This document shows positions 48,140 through 56,438 of a stretch of DNA of 64,000 bases, piece after piece (within the stretch, counting starts at the first letter, position 1; every line of letters starts with the position of its first letter). The position numbers and the translations under genes were made by a program. The stretch is from positions 1,178,001 through 1,242,000 of the forward strand of contig NZ_CP082923.1 of the NCBI RefSeq assembly GCF_019931575.1, given 5' to 3'. Below the pieces are notes generated by a model. The model had not been told where the DNA came from. It was given only the letters and a program-made list of their open reading frames with translations, and did not search any database. Source of the DNA: Caulobacter segnis. GTDB lineage: Bacteria; Pseudomonadota; Alphaproteobacteria; Caulobacterales; Caulobacteraceae.

Positions 48140-49405
48140 TCAGTTGACCTTGGCGACGTCAGGACCCAGCTCGGCCTGAGCCAGCGGCGGAGTCCGCGCT
48201 GGCGCGCCGGCGGTCCGGGGCGTGGGAGAGAGGCTGAATAGCGAGGCCAGCCAGAAGGCCGCCGCGCCCAGGGCGATCAGCAGGTAGGTGTGGGGGAAGC
48301 CGATCAGGTCGTAGCTCTTGCCGACGATCGGCGACAGGATCGTCAGGCCCAGCGAATGGCCGAAGCTGACGCCCACCAGATAGAGGGTCGAGGCCAGCCG
48401 CGCCTCGAAATGGAAGGCGATGTAGCGGAAGATCGACACGGCCAGGATCGGCAGTTCGATCGCGTGCAGCATCTTCATCGCCGAGATCGCCCAGGGGCCG
48501 GTCACCAGGCCCGAGCCGGTGATGCGGGTGATCATGATCGCCGCGGCCAGCAGCAGGCCGTACTTGGCGCCGGTGCGATTGACGATGAAGGGGGCCACGA
48601 ACAGCATCCCGGCCTCGACGAAGATCTGCGCTGAGTTGAGGTAGCCGAACATCGCCGCGCCCTGCTTCGGATCGGCGAACTGCGAGGCGTAGTAGGCGGG
48701 GAACTGCTGGTCGTAGACCAGGTAGAGGTTGGTCACCCCCAGGATCAGCACCATGAATCCCCAGAACTTGGGCAGCTTCAGGATGGCCAGGGCGTCCTGG
48801 GGCTTGAGGCTGTCGGAGCTGCGGCGTTCGTCCTCGCTGGCTTCGATCTTGGTGAAGGCCAGGAGCGGCAGCAGCAGCAGGCCCGCGACCGAGGCCAGGG
48901 TGAAGTTGATCAGCGGATCGATGTTGAACAGCCGGCCCGAGAAGAACGCCGCGAAGGCGAAACCCAGCGAGCCCCACAGCCGCGCGCGGCTGTATTCGAA
49001 GCCATACTTGCGGCCGACGCGATCGACATAGGACTCGATCGCGAAGCTGCCGGCCGAGAAGGTGACGCCGAGATAGACCCCGCCGACGATCGCGCCCAGC
49101 AGCAGGTTGATCTTTAGCAGCGGGCCGTAGACGAAAGCGAAGAAGGCGCCCGACAGCAGGACGAGGACGCCGACGGTCCAGAGGATGGTCTTGCGCAGGC
49201 CGGCCTTGTCCGAGACGAAGCCGTAGATCGGCTGCGAGGCCATGGCGAAAAAGGAATTGGCGGCGAAGACCACGCCGGTCTGCGCGCCGGTCAGGCCCAG
49301 CGTGCTCTTGAGCCACAGGGCCAGCAGCGAGATGCTCATGGCCTGGGCGAAGAAGTACAGGAACAGGAAGGCGCTGAGCAGCGCGTAGTTCTTTTTCAGC
49401 GTCAT
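48140..49405 (-). CDS. MFS sugar/oligosaccharide:H+ symporter
   Basis: 421 residues from ATG 49405 (M-T-L-K-K-N-Y-A-L-L-S), with about 12 transmembrane helices. L-F-L-Y-F-F-A-Q-A-M-S-I-S-L-L-A-L-W-L, G-F-V-S-D-K-A-G-L-R-K and the central soluble loop match oligosaccharide symporters of the LacY-like/FGHS class. The longer open frame upstream runs across the LacI operator and is not used. First gene of the MFS-GH88-ROK operon: import of a (possibly unsaturated) oligosaccharide, its cleavage, then sugar phosphorylation. Confidence 0.88.
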   Translation of the reverse strand: MTLKKNYALLSAFLFLYFFAQAMSISLLALWLKSTLGLTGAQTGVVFAANSFFAMASQPIYGFVSDKAGLRKTILWTVGVLVLLSGAFFAFVYGPLLKINLLLGAIVGGVYLGVTFSAGSFAIESYVDRVGRKYGFEYSRARLWGSLGFAFAAFFSGRLFNIDPLINFTLASVAGLLLLPLLAFTKIEASEDERRSSDSLKPQDALAILKLPKFWGFMVLILGVTNLYLVYDQQFPAYYASQFADPKQGAAMFGYLNSAQIFVEAGMLFVAPFIVNRTGAKYGLLLAAAIMITRITGSGLVTGPWAISAMKMLHAIELPILAVSIFRYIAFHFEARLASTLYLVGVSFGHSLGLTILSPIVGKSYDLIGFPHTYLLIALGAAAFWLASLFSLSPTPRTAGAPARTPPLAQAELGPDVAKVN

Positions 49406-49488
49406 CGCCTGGCGTCTCCCTCGTCCGGGACCGGCCGCTGCTTCGGCGGCCGGATTCCAGACCGGACCTCTCCGCTCATAGATCAAGG

Positions 49489-49502
49489 TGATAACGATAC
49501 CA
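49489..49502. promoter_or_regulatory. LacI operator, MFS copy
   Basis: TGATAACGATACCA, 84-97 bases upstream of the MFS start. Matches TGATAACGATATCA except at one position. Confidence 0.65.
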
Positions 49503-49553
49503 ACAAAAATCACACATCCGAGGGTGCTTTTACGGGGGCTTGCGCGAGTGAAG

Positions 49554-49567
49554 TGGTATCGATATCA
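49554..49567. promoter_or_regulatory. LacI operator, middle copy
   Basis: TGGTATCGATATCA, between the divergent MFS and TBDR genes. It sits 150 bases from the MFS start and 430 from the TBDR start, so which promoter it serves is uncertain. Confidence 0.6.
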
Positions 49568-49734
49568 ATCTACCGTCCCTCGGGACTTCCTCCCTGCATG
49601 ACGGCTGAGCAAGCCGGCGGGGCGTCGGCCGGTCCGGCGCCCCTTCTTTTTGTCCGCGCGACGCGAGGACGTTTGGCCGCAACCTCGGGTGCAGGCTTGA
49701 TTTCCACTCGCCGAGGCCTGATCTCACAAGTTTG

Positions 49735-49748
49735 TGATAACGATATCA
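49735..49748. promoter_or_regulatory. LacI operator, TBDR copy 1
   Basis: TGATAACGATATCA, identical to the copy at 49792 and 57 bases from it. Flanked by TTTG. Confidence 0.7.
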
Positions 49749-49757
49749 GTTTACGCC

Positions 49758-49772
49758 ATTTGTCTGATTAAT
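49758..49772. promoter_or_regulatory. 15-bp galactan element between two LacI operators
   Basis: ATTTGTCTGATTAAT inside GCCATT...AATGGC, 229-243 bases upstream of the TBDR start and 10 and 20 bases from the flanking LacI operators. One base different from the GH2 copy at 27212. Confidence 0.65.
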
Positions 49773-49791
49773 GGCCTTGCCAAGGCGTCTT

Positions 49792-49805
49792 TGATAACGA
49801 TATCA
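49792..49805. promoter_or_regulatory. LacI operator, TBDR copy 2
   Basis: TGATAACGATATCA within TTTGATAACGATATCAAA, about 195 bases upstream of the TBDR start. The best palindrome of the six. Confidence 0.7.
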
Positions 49806-50000
49806 AAGCTGCGCGGCCAGTAGAGCCGTGCGTATCGAACGGGTCCTACGCGTCGCGTCCAAGCCCGTCAGGGAGTGAAACCGGCGCGAACCCGCGCCCC
49901 ATGGCTTTTCGACATAGAACACACGCCGAAAGGCGAAACGCATTCGGAAGACTCGACGCCGGCCACAGAGTCGGGCGCGTGTCTCACGGGAGGGGACACC

Positions 50001-52898
50001 ATGAAGACGCAAGACCAGTATCGCCTATGGCTGACGGCCTCCGCCGTCGCCCTGCTGACCGCCGGGACGGCCCAGGCCCAGACCCAGGCCGCGCCAGAGA
50101 CCGCCGTGGAAGAGGTGGTCGTCACCGGCATCCGCCAGAGCCTGCAGTCGGCCGTGCAGATGAAGAAGAACACCATGGAGGTGGTCGACTCCATCCGCGC
50201 CGAGGACATCGGAAAGCTGCCCGACCCCAACGTCGCCGAGACCCTGACCCGGATCCCGGGCGTGCAGGGCTATCGCTACGGCGGCGAGGGCGCCTCGCCC
50301 GTCGGGGTCGGTTCGGGCCTGACCATTCGCGGCCTGTCGGGCCAGACGGCCTCGCAGGTCGATGGCCGCTCGTACTTCACCGCCGGCGGCAGCGAGTTCA
50401 ATATCGAGGGCGCCATCCCCGGCATGATCGCCGGCCTGGACGTCTACAAGAACCCCTCGGCCGAACACATCGAGGGCGGCATCGGCGGCCTGATCGACAT
50501 CCGCACCCGCAAGCCGCTGGACCTGCCGGACTTTTCGGGCAGCGCGGCGATCTCGGGCCGCTACAACGACATGGTCAAGTCGTGGCAGCCGGAATACTTC
50601 GCGCTGCTGTCGCACCGCTGGGACGCCGGCGAGGGCGAGATGGGCCTGCTGCTGGCCGCCAACTACCAGAAGAGCTGGAACCGTTCGGACAATGCGCCCG
50701 GCCCCGGCGGCGCCAACCTGCGCCGGGTGATCCGCGCCGACAGCGCCGAGTACATCGGCAACGCCGCCTACAACCAGGCCTATGCCGGCCGTAGCGACGT
50801 GTCGTTCCTGGCCGACGTCGCCGATCCGCTGGCCCTGACGGCGGCCCAGCGCGCGGGCCTGGTCAACATGGCCGGCGTGCAGATCAACGTGAACGAAGAG
50901 GACATCCAGCGCACCCGCATGGGCGTGTCGGGCGCCTTCCAGTGGAAGCCGCGCGCGGGCCTCGAGTTCTATGTCGACGGCAACTACAACTCCTACCTCT
51001 ACCACCAGGGCTATCGCTTCCTGAACGGGGCGGACAGCCGCTACGTCCAGGGCCTGCAGACCAGCGCCTTCAACACCACCGAGGGCCTGACCAGCCGCAA
51101 CCGCAACGGCGGCGAGGACGTCTCCCTGGCCGGCCAGCGCTTCTCCAGCGGCACCTTCCTGGGCTCCAGCTTCACCGCGACGGGCGGCGACGAGCACCGG
51201 CTGTACGAGACCTACATCCTGGCCGGCGGCGCCAAGTGGTCGCCGACCGACGACTTGGATCTGAAGCTGGACGTCAGTTACGTGAAGGCCGACCAGGAGC
51301 AGGACAACCGCTCGGTCGTCATGACCCCGCGCGCCGGCCTGACCTGGGACGTGACCCGCACGGTGGGCCTGCCGCAGAAGGTCTCGATTAGCGGCCCGTC
51401 GCTGTCCAACCCCGCCAACTGGGTGCTGCTGAACTACGCCAACGGCGTTGAGAACATCTATGACGACGTCGGTTACGCCGCCCAGTTCGACGGCAAGCTG
51501 CGCGTCCACGACAGCTTCATCGAGGCCGTGAAGTTCGGCGCGCGCTACTATCGGAAGAAGTCGCGCTTCTACAATTACTCCTACAGCGGCAAGAACCTGA
51601 CCACCGACGGCCTGGCCCTGACGGCCAGCCAGTCGAACGGGATCCTGGCCAGCAGCGTCCAGGATTTGGTGGCGGGCTCGCACACCAACTGGTTCGACGG
51701 CGAGGCCGGCTATGGCGGCGGCTTCCTGACTTTCAACCCCGACAGCCTGCTGGGCGACAATGTCCGCAACCGCTTCCCGCTGGCGGGCATCCCGGCCGAG
51801 GATTCGATCCCCGAGGTGCTGCTGTCGCGCCGCAGGGCTGTCGAGCAGACCTATGCCGGCTACGGCGTCGTCGACTTCGCGTTGCTGAACGACCGCATCC
51901 GCGGCAACGCGGGCGTCCGCGTGGTGCGCACGCAACTGGACGCCCAGGCTCAGGTCACCGACTCCAGCGGTGGTACGGCGGTGATCGCGCCCAACAACAA
52001 GAGCAACAGCTACACCGACGTCCTGCCGACCCTGAACATCACCGGCTACATCCAGGACGACTTGCTGCTGCGCTTTGGCTTCGGCAAGGGCATGACCCGG
52101 CCCGGCGTCGGCGACATCAACCCGACCGTCGTGGTCAACGTCACCAACGGCACGGGCTCGCAGGGCAACGCCAACCTGGCTCCGCTGCGCGCCACCAGCT
52201 ACGACCTGTCTCTGGAGAAGTACTTCAACAAGTCGGCCTATGCCTCGGCGGCGGTGTTCTACAAGGACGTTGCGGGCTTCGCCCTGGGCGTCGAGAGCTG
52301 TCAGACGGTGGCGACGGCCCCGGCCTATGCGGGCGCCACGCCGAACAACTGCGGGGCCGGCCAGTACCGCATCACCACCTCGGTCAACGCCGATCCGGGC
52401 TATGCCAAGGGCGTCGAACTCGCGGCCCAGACCTTCTTCGACTACGACTTCGTCCCCGGCTTCCTGCACAATTTCGGGGTCCAGGGCTCGTACACCTGGG
52501 TCAAGACCGAGCTGCCGGTATTGCTGTCGGGCGTGAAGGTCAATGTCCGCCAGCCGTTCCAGTCGGACCGCAACTGGAGCCTGGCCGGCCTCTACGAGAA
52601 CAAGCGCGTCTCGGCGCGCCTCGTCTACACCTACCGCTCCGACTACGTGCTGTTCGGGGTCTCGGCCAACCCGATCGACGGTCGCTACCTGAAGGGCTAC
52701 GGCCTGCTGGACGCCTCGGTGAACGTCAATCTGCGCGACGATCTCTCGCTGTCGGTCACCGCCTCGAACCTGACCAACAAGGCGCCCATCCGCTACGTCG
52801 GCGAGCCGGGCAACGGCTACGACACCGACATCCTGCGCCAGTACTTCATGAACGGCCGGATCTACGGCCTGAGCCTTCGCTACAAGTTCGGCGGCTGA
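50001..52898 (+). CDS. TonB-dependent receptor, Xanthomonas/Caulobacter sugar type (965 aa)
   Basis: Start ATG 50001 with GGGAGGGGA 4 bases before; signal peptide M-K-T-Q-D-Q-Y then a hydrophobic stretch to T-A-Q-A-Q. Plug: E-V-V-V-T-G-I-R-Q-S-L-Q-S-A, E-D-I-G-K-L-P-D-P-N-V-A-E-T-L-T-R-I-P-G-V, I-R-G-L-S-G-Q-T and L-D-V-Y-K-N-P. The barrel ends Y-K-F-G-G, with the aromatic two residues in. The 490-bp upstream region has LacI operators plus the 15-bp element, so it is the receptor most clearly tied to both sugar regulons. Likely cargo: oligosaccharides handled by GH88/GH97/GH43 or galactan. Confidence 0.9.
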   Translation: MKTQDQYRLWLTASAVALLTAGTAQAQTQAAPETAVEEVVVTGIRQSLQSAVQMKKNTMEVVDSIRAEDIGKLPDPNVAETLTRIPGVQGYRYGGEGASPVGVGSGLTIRGLSGQTASQVDGRSYFTAGGSEFNIEGAIPGMIAGLDVYKNPSAEHIEGGIGGLIDIRTRKPLDLPDFSGSAAISGRYNDMVKSWQPEYFALLSHRWDAGEGEMGLLLAANYQKSWNRSDNAPGPGGANLRRVIRADSAEYIGNAAYNQAYAGRSDVSFLADVADPLALTAAQRAGLVNMAGVQINVNEEDIQRTRMGVSGAFQWKPRAGLEFYVDGNYNSYLYHQGYRFLNGADSRYVQGLQTSAFNTTEGLTSRNRNGGEDVSLAGQRFSSGTFLGSSFTATGGDEHRLYETYILAGGAKWSPTDDLDLKLDVSYVKADQEQDNRSVVMTPRAGLTWDVTRTVGLPQKVSISGPSLSNPANWVLLNYANGVENIYDDVGYAAQFDGKLRVHDSFIEAVKFGARYYRKKSRFYNYSYSGKNLTTDGLALTASQSNGILASSVQDLVAGSHTNWFDGEAGYGGGFLTFNPDSLLGDNVRNRFPLAGIPAEDSIPEVLLSRRRAVEQTYAGYGVVDFALLNDRIRGNAGVRVVRTQLDAQAQVTDSSGGTAVIAPNNKSNSYTDVLPTLNITGYIQDDLLLRFGFGKGMTRPGVGDINPTVVVNVTNGTGSQGNANLAPLRATSYDLSLEKYFNKSAYASAAVFYKDVAGFALGVESCQTVATAPAYAGATPNNCGAGQYRITTSVNADPGYAKGVELAAQTFFDYDFVPGFLHNFGVQGSYTWVKTELPVLLSGVKVNVRQPFQSDRNWSLAGLYENKRVSARLVYTYRSDYVLFGVSANPIDGRYLKGYGLLDASVNVNLRDDLSLSVTASNLTNKAPIRYVGEPGNGYDTDILRQYFMNGRIYGLSLRYKFGG

Positions 52899-52921
52899 TC
52901 CCCGCTCTCACGTCCCCCCTG

Positions 52922-52955
52922 GAGGCGTCGTCTTCGGACGGCGCCTTTCTTTTTT
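52922..52955 (+). terminator. Intrinsic terminator after TBDR 50001
   Basis: Stem AGGCGTCGTC / GACGGCGCCT (one G-T pair) with a TTCG loop, followed by TTCTTTTTT, 24 bases after the stop. Confidence 0.88.
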
Positions 52956-53071
52956 GGGTGTAACTCGGAAACGAGCATCCGCACTCGCGCTTAAGGCGAT
53001 CCTTACGATCCGAATCGTAGGCCTATGGGAGGTGCAGCTTCCCTGGTGGAAGAAGGGTTGGCGGGACCCGC

Positions 53072-54850
53072 ATGTTGAAAAGGCTTACGGACGTCACCCA
53101 GCTCGACGGGCTGGTGCGCTATTCGCGTGGCGTCGCCTTGTCGCGCCTGGCGCTGGTCGCCTGTTTCGTCCTGTTGCTGATAACCTTCACGCCCTGGCGG
53201 ATCGCCGGCCTGGGGGTCCTGGAGTTCGGTCTCTACTTCGCGCTGTTCCTGGCCACCGAGCTGGCCCTGCGCGACCCGGACCCGGAGAGAGCGCACAGAC
53301 GCCTGGCCCTGCAGTCCGATGTCCTGATGCTGCTGCTGGTCACCAACGCCTGCTGGCTGGCCGTGCAAATCCGGCTCTACGAGGGGCCGCAGCCGCAGGT
53401 CGAGGCCGCGCTGCTGGCCATCTGCGTGCTGCTGTTCGCCGCTCTACGCGTGCACCTGACGCGGGTCAGCTACGTGATCGGCGTGGTCCCGCCGTCCCTG
53501 ACCCTGATCTGGATCGCCATCGACTGGAGCGACCCGTTCCGGCTGACGCACTACACGCTGGCCATGGCCCTGTTCGTCGCCGCCGTGCTGGTGGTGACGG
53601 CGCGCCAGCAGGCGACGGACCGCGCCCTGACCAAGGCCATGCGCGACCTGACCCGCAACCACGTGGCCCTGACCCAGGCCATGCACGAGAGCCGCGCGGC
53701 CAACCGCGCCAAGAGCGAGCTGCTGGCCGTGGCCAGCCACGAGATCCGCACGCCGTTGAACGCCATCCTCGGCTTCGCCCGCGCCCTGCGCGGCGAGCCC
53801 CTGACGCCGCGCCAGGCGGACCTGGCCGAGAGCGTCGTGGAAAGCGGCGAGCAACTGACCCGACTGCTGAACGGGGTCCTCGACCAGGCCCGGGCCGACC
53901 CGCTGCGGGCCAAGCTGGATGTCGCGCCGCTGGATCTGCGGGCCCTGGCGCGGTCGGTGGTGCGGGTGTGGAGCGGCCACGCCCGCGCGATCGGCGTGTC
54001 ACTGACCCTGGAGGACGCGGATCCGACCCTGTCGTTCCTGGTGGTCGCCGACCTCGTCAGGGTGGAGCAGACCCTGGTCAATCTGGTCTCCAACGCCCTG
54101 GGCGCGGTGTCGGCCGGCGGGCGCGTCACCCTGCGCCTGGCCGGCGTCGTGGAGGGCGAGAGCCTGCGGGTGCTGGTCGAGGTCGCCGACACCGGCCCGC
54201 CGATCCCGCCGGAGGACCGGGCGAGGATGTTCGAGGCCTGGGACCAGACCGAGCGCGGACGCATCCAGGGCGGCACGGGCGTGGTCCTGCGCGTCTGCGC
54301 TCAGAACCTGGCCCTGATGGGCGGCGAGATCGCCGTCGATCCCCCAAACGCGACACTGGCCGCCGGTCAAGGCGGGCGGGGCGGGGCGGTGTTCTGGTTC
54401 GCCTTCGCCGCGCCGATCCATCGGCCCCGGCCCGCGCCCGTCCCGATCGACAGGACCGGCCGCGAGGAGATCCGGGTCCTGGCCGCCGAGGACAACGGCG
54501 CCAACCGCAAGGTGCTGGCGCTGGCGCTGGAGAACGCGCCGGTGGCCCTGACCTTCGCCGAGGATGGGGCCCTGGCCCTGGACCTGTGGCGCGCGGGGAT
54601 CTTCGATCTGATCCTGATGGACGTGAACATGCCGGTGCTGGGCGGGCGCGAGGCGGTGCGCGAGATCCGTCGCACCGAGCCGGCGGGGACCCGGATCCCG
54701 ATCTGGATGCTGACCGCCAACGTCTTCCCCGAGGACGTCGCCCTCTATCGCGAGGACGGCGCGGACGGGGTGCTGCGCAAGCCGCTGGACGTGGCGGCCC
54801 TGTACGCCCTGCTGGCCGAGATCGCCCAGAAGCGAATGGCCGACGCCTGA
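53072..54850 (+). CDS. Hybrid sensor histidine kinase with receiver domain
   Basis: 592 residues. N-terminal membrane sensor with about six hydrophobic helices (residues 20-180) and no periplasmic domain; a linker coiled coil; HisKA with S-H-E-I-R-T-P-L-N-A (phospho-His223); HATPase with N-L-V-S-N-A-L-G-A and V-A-D-T-G-P-P-I-P; then a receiver with acidic E-D-N and phospho-Asp517 in L-I-L-M-D-V-N-M-P-V and the switch Lys in V-L-R-K-P-L. The ATP lid G-G-T-G-V-V-L-R lacks the usual G-L-G-L spacing. There is no output domain or partner regulator next to it, so its phosphotransfer partner lies elsewhere. Its link to the sugar genes is positional only. Confidence 0.9.
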   Translation: MLKRLTDVTQLDGLVRYSRGVALSRLALVACFVLLLITFTPWRIAGLGVLEFGLYFALFLATELALRDPDPERAHRRLALQSDVLMLLLVTNACWLAVQIRLYEGPQPQVEAALLAICVLLFAALRVHLTRVSYVIGVVPPSLTLIWIAIDWSDPFRLTHYTLAMALFVAAVLVVTARQQATDRALTKAMRDLTRNHVALTQAMHESRAANRAKSELLAVASHEIRTPLNAILGFARALRGEPLTPRQADLAESVVESGEQLTRLLNGVLDQARADPLRAKLDVAPLDLRALARSVVRVWSGHARAIGVSLTLEDADPTLSFLVVADLVRVEQTLVNLVSNALGAVSAGGRVTLRLAGVVEGESLRVLVEVADTGPPIPPEDRARMFEAWDQTERGRIQGGTGVVLRVCAQNLALMGGEIAVDPPNATLAAGQGGRGGAVFWFAFAAPIHRPRPAPVPIDRTGREEIRVLAAEDNGANRKVLALALENAPVALTFAEDGALALDLWRAGIFDLILMDVNMPVLGGREAVREIRRTEPAGTRIPIWMLTANVFPEDVALYREDGADGVLRKPLDVAALYALLAEIAQKRMADA

Positions 54851-54865
54851 CCGGCGGCTTGTCTT

Positions 54866-54880
54866 AATTGTACGATAAAT
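54866..54880. promoter_or_regulatory. 15-bp galactan element, GH53 copy
   Basis: AATTGTACGATAAAT, 51-65 bases upstream of the GH53 start, in the 80-bp gap after the histidine kinase. Confidence 0.65.
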
Positions 54881-54930
54881 GATAGTCGCTGCGTGGCGAC
54901 GCCCTTCGAAGCGGTCGCGACGGAGGAAGC

Positions 54931-56301
54931 ATGCCCGCCCAGCGCCCGAACACCCGCGTCTCGCTGATCGCCCTCTCGCTGTCGGCCCTGCTGGCCGCGC
55001 CAGCCGACGCCGCGCCCCAGGGGACGCCCAAGACCTACCTGGGCGTGGACATCTCGTACGCCAACGAGATGGAGGACTGCGGGGCGGTCTATCGCGCGGG
55101 CGGCAAGACGGTCGAGCCCTACGCCTTCTTCAAGTCAGCCGGGGCCAATGTCGCGCGGATCCGGATCTGGAACGATCCCGATTGGACCCCGTACTCGAAC
55201 CTGAAGGACGTCAAGCGCAGCATCGCCAAGGCCCGCAAGGCCGGGCTGCAGGTGCTTCTGGACTTCCACTATTCCGACGACTGGGCCGACGGCGACAAGC
55301 AGATCGCCCCCAAGGCCTGGGCCAAGCTGTCGACACCCGACCAGGCCAAGGCGCTGTACGATTTCACCCGGAACACCCTGGCCGAACTGGACCGCGAGGG
55401 GCTGATGCCCGACCTCGTCCAGGTGGGCAACGAGACCAACGGCGAGATCGTCTCCAGCCTGGCCAAGGCCAAGGAACCGATCGACTGGACGCGCAACGCT
55501 CTGCTGTTCAACGCCGGGATCAAGGCCGTGCGCGACGCCGGGGCGGCCTCGGCGATCAAGCCGCGGATCATGCTGCACATCGCCCAACCCGAGAACGTCG
55601 AGCCCTGGTTCGCGGCGGCGGCGAAGGCCGGCGTCACCGACTTCGACCTGATCGGGATCAGCTACTACAGCAAGTGGTCCAAGCGCTCGATGGCGCAGCT
55701 GGGTCAGACCATCAACCGCCTGCGCCACCTCTATTCGGCCGACGTGCTGGTGGTCGAGACGGCCTATCCGTTCACCAACGACGGGGCCGACAGCTCGCCG
55801 AACCTGCTGGGCGCGGATTCGCTGATCGCCGGCTATCCGGCCACCCCGGCGGGCCAGAAGACGTACCTGACCGACCTGACCCAGCTGGTTTACGCCAACG
55901 GCGGGGTGGGGGTCGTCTATTGGGAGCCGGCGTGGCTCTCGACCCGGTGCAAGACACGTTGGGGCGCGGGCTCCAACTGGGAGAACGCGGCCCTGTTCGA
56001 CTTCAAGGGCCAGGCCCTGGAGGGCGTCGACTGGCTGAAGGCGCCGTATGTCATGCCGGTGGATGTCACCTTCCGTGTGTCGGCCCACGGCGAGGCGGCG
56101 CGGTTCATCGACGGCGACTTCCTGGGCGGGGTCGGTCCGCGCCCGATGACGCTGGAGAACGGCGCCTGGACCTACCGCACGCGTCTGATGCCGGGCGCCG
56201 CGATCACGGCCGCCACGGCGACCGAAGCGGCGGCCGTCGCGGACGCGGCCGCCAAGGCCGCGACCGTGGGGAAGGGCGCCAGCGTCATCCCGCTCGACTG
56301 A
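54931..56301 (+). CDS. Exported GH53 arabinogalactan endo-beta-1,4-galactanase
   Basis: 456 residues, ribosome site GGAGGA before ATG 54931, signal peptide ending P-A-D-A-A. GH53 barrel: Y-L-G-V-D-I-S-Y-A-N-E-M-E, A-N-V-A-R-I-R-I-W-N-D-P, L-D-F-H-Y-S-D-D-W-A-D-G, acid/base Glu168 in Q-V-G-N-E-T-N-G-E and nucleophile Glu276 in V-V-E-T-A-Y-P-F. It cuts beta-1,4-galactan of type I arabinogalactan and pectin side chains. An extra C-terminal piece of about 60 residues (ending in Ala-rich repeats) goes beyond the barrel. It shares the 15-bp element with the GH30 and GH2 genes and is followed by a TBDR. Confidence 0.93.
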   Translation: MPAQRPNTRVSLIALSLSALLAAPADAAPQGTPKTYLGVDISYANEMEDCGAVYRAGGKTVEPYAFFKSAGANVARIRIWNDPDWTPYSNLKDVKRSIAKARKAGLQVLLDFHYSDDWADGDKQIAPKAWAKLSTPDQAKALYDFTRNTLAELDREGLMPDLVQVGNETNGEIVSSLAKAKEPIDWTRNALLFNAGIKAVRDAGAASAIKPRIMLHIAQPENVEPWFAAAAKAGVTDFDLIGISYYSKWSKRSMAQLGQTINRLRHLYSADVLVVETAYPFTNDGADSSPNLLGADSLIAGYPATPAGQKTYLTDLTQLVYANGGVGVVYWEPAWLSTRCKTRWGAGSNWENAALFDFKGQALEGVDWLKAPYVMPVDVTFRVSAHGEAARFIDGDFLGGVGPRPMTLENGAWTYRTRLMPGAAITAATATEAAAVADAAAKAATVGKGASVIPLD

Positions 56302-56319
56302 CAGCGCTTGTAAGATGCG

Positions 56320-56334
56320 ATTGATATGATAAAT
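56320..56334. promoter_or_regulatory. 15-bp galactan element, TBDR 56439 copy
   Basis: ATTGATATGATAAAT, 105-119 bases upstream of the receptor start. Same right half as the copies at 24230 and 54866, weaker left half. Confidence 0.55.
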
Positions 56335-56438
56335 GAGTCCTGTGGCGCTCGCGGGAGCGCCTGACGCGCATTCGCGTCGCCACATGGGCAGCCGCGCCAT
56401 TCCAACGAAGCGCGGCGCTGTTTCATCAGGGGGAGACG

